Origin: an uncultured Eubacteriales bacterium
GTDB taxonomy: Bacteria > Bacillota > Clostridia > Lachnospirales > Anaerotignaceae
Reading direction: 5' to 3'
NCBI GenBank assembly: GCA_959604475.1
Contig: CAUHBX010000005.1
Location: forward strand, 1 to 13,999
DNA length: 13,999 nt
Made by a program: the position numbers and the translations under genes. This document shows, in pieces, positions 13,261-13,999 of this stretch. Numbering within the stretch: position 1 is the first letter of the stretch; each line of letters begins with the position of its first letter. The notes below the pieces were generated by a model. The model was given only the letters and a program-made list of their open reading frames with translations, was not told the DNA's origin and did not search any database.

Positions 13261-13999
13261 TATTTCTTTTTAACTATCCCATTATACTGGCGTTTTGGCT
13301 TTTTATGTATTAAAACCGATGCTGCCTTCATGGGACAGATATTAACACAGCGGTAACAGAGAATACAGTTATTTTTCTGCACAACTCCGTTTTCGCTAAG
13401 CTCAAGATTATGCACCGGGCACCGTTTAACGCACAGGCCGCATTTAATGCAGTCGCTATCCGCCTCAAAGGAGCCCCTCTGCTTGTCTTCAACCTCAAGC
13501 CAGCCTGAGTTCTGCATTTTGCCCAAAAACTGCGAAAAGCTGTTCCAGCCTCTCCTTTTTACGGTTCCCTTCTTTATGTCCCTGCAGACACGTCTAAGCT
13601 TTTTGTCAGCATGCCTTTTCTTCCGTTTCCTCTCAAAGTCACTTATCGGCAGGAATCCGGAATTACTGATATTGTTAGGCATATTGAAGTGCTCGGCGTA
13701 AATAACGTTTTTGTCACAGCCCGGCAAAAGTCTGGCAAACGCCCTCGCCCCGTCGCCCGAAAACATCATCTGCGTGCAGAAAATAATCAGCTTTTTGTCT
13801 TTTAATGCCTCCGAGTGCTCTTTTGCAAATTCCCTCATAATCCTTGGCACACAGGAGCCGTAAATGGGATAGCACACCGCAATGGTACCGTTTTTTCTAA
13901 TCAAGCTGTCAAAATCCGCATTATCCTCAATGCTCAGACAGCCGCATCCCATGCGAGCGGCAAACTGCTTAGAGATATACCTTGAATTGCCTGTACCGG
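13260..13999 (-). CDS. EFR1-type flavodoxin/2[4Fe-4S] ferredoxin protein (cut by right edge)
   Basis: The frame stays open to the right edge. The codons before the ATG at 13952 read GTGNSRYISKQFAARMG, the phosphate-binding loop of a flavodoxin domain, so that ATG is internal and only a few N-terminal residues are missing. The flavodoxin-like domain continues through AVCYPIYGSCVPRIMREF and LIIFCTQMMFSGDGARAFARLL. A basic linker follows (ERKRKKRHADKKLRR). The C-terminal ferredoxin domain has two clusters, CIKCGLCVKRCP and CILCYRCVNICP, for two [4Fe-4S] centres. The arrangement matches the group named EFR1 family ferrodoxin in anaerobic Clostridia. It is likely a cytoplasmic electron carrier linking FMN and iron-sulphur chemistry; its partners are unknown. 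Its 3' end shares a terminator with the VanW gene. Confidence 0.88.
   Translation of the reverse strand, partial: GTGNSRYISKQFAARMGCGCLSIEDNADFDSLIRKNGTIAVCYPIYGSCVPRIMREFAKEHSEALKDKKLIIFCTQMMFSGDGARAFARLLPGCDKNVIYAEHFNMPNNISNSGFLPISDFERKRKKRHADKKLRRVCRDIKKGTVKRRGWNSFSQFLGKMQNSGWLEVEDKQRGSFEADSDCIKCGLCVKRCPVHNLELSENGVVQKNNCILCYRCVNICPMKAASVLIHKKPKRQYNGIVKKK

Noticed and set aside
13952..13952. ATG at 13952 as the start of the EFR1-type gene
   Set aside because: The frame remains open upstream and encodes the flavodoxin GTGNS phosphate loop, so this Met is internal.
1..13999. Phage, transposon or integrated island
   Set aside because: There is no integrase, transposase, tRNA target, terminal repeat or abrupt change in codon use; the window reads as stable chromosome.

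Overview
The window is about 14 kb of tightly packed bacterial chromosome. It most likely comes from an anaerobic, spore-forming Clostridia (Lachnospiraceae-like) genome. The reasons are a clostridial-type alpha/beta small acid-soluble spore protein, a DUF951 (YyzM-like) protein, a VanRS-like two-component system, an EFR1-type flavodoxin/ferredoxin protein, strong AGGAGG-type ribosome sites and frequent ATA codons. No tRNA, rRNA, CRISPR array, transposase, integrase or phage gene was seen.

Layout, left to right. (1) 1-783 (-): the N-terminal 261 codons of dihydroorotase (pyrC), cut by the window edge, with its own near-consensus promoter. (2) 864-2622 (-): a secreted copper-amine-oxidase-N-like stalk-domain protein and a CPBP-family membrane protease. 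(3) 2854-3066 (+): a spore DNA-protecting protein, followed by about 195 bases almost entirely built of inverted repeats. (4) 3266-5360: an unrecognised gene (-) divergent from a manganese-type CDF exporter (+). A sigma-A promoter in the gap between them is bracketed by an 11-bp perfect inverted repeat. (5) 5517-8160 (-): an overlapping or nearly abutting operon puuD-like, mscS, DUF951, AEC transporter, ended by a strong terminator. (6) 8235-11456 (-): a VanR-like regulator, a VanS-like kinase (TTG start, 23-bp overlap) and an S11 D,D-carboxypeptidase with an extra multi-pass membrane N-terminus. A hairpin covers the carboxypeptidase ribosome site. (7) 11616-13226 (+): mtnN (MTA/SAH nucleosidase) and a VanW-domain protein with a charged coiled coil. 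A 16-bp perfect palindrome sits upstream of the second gene. (8) 13260-13999 (-): an EFR1-type flavodoxin plus 2[4Fe-4S] ferredoxin protein, cut by the right edge.

How the genes fit together. Regions 6 and 7 hold three kinds of component known from vanG-type clusters (VanRS, a D,D-carboxypeptidase, VanW), but no VanG/VanA ligase, VanX or VanT. The sequence therefore suggests control of peptidoglycan stem-peptide trimming rather than a glycopeptide-resistance operon. Most other genes are housekeeping, transport or stress functions.

The observations most worth testing are the promoter bracketed by inverted repeats (4018-4082), the hairpin over the carboxypeptidase ribosome site (9574-9608), the structured spacer after the spore gene (3067-3260) and the ligase-less van-like locus. 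Several promoters here share an extended -10 (TGnTAnAAT) with a poor -35.
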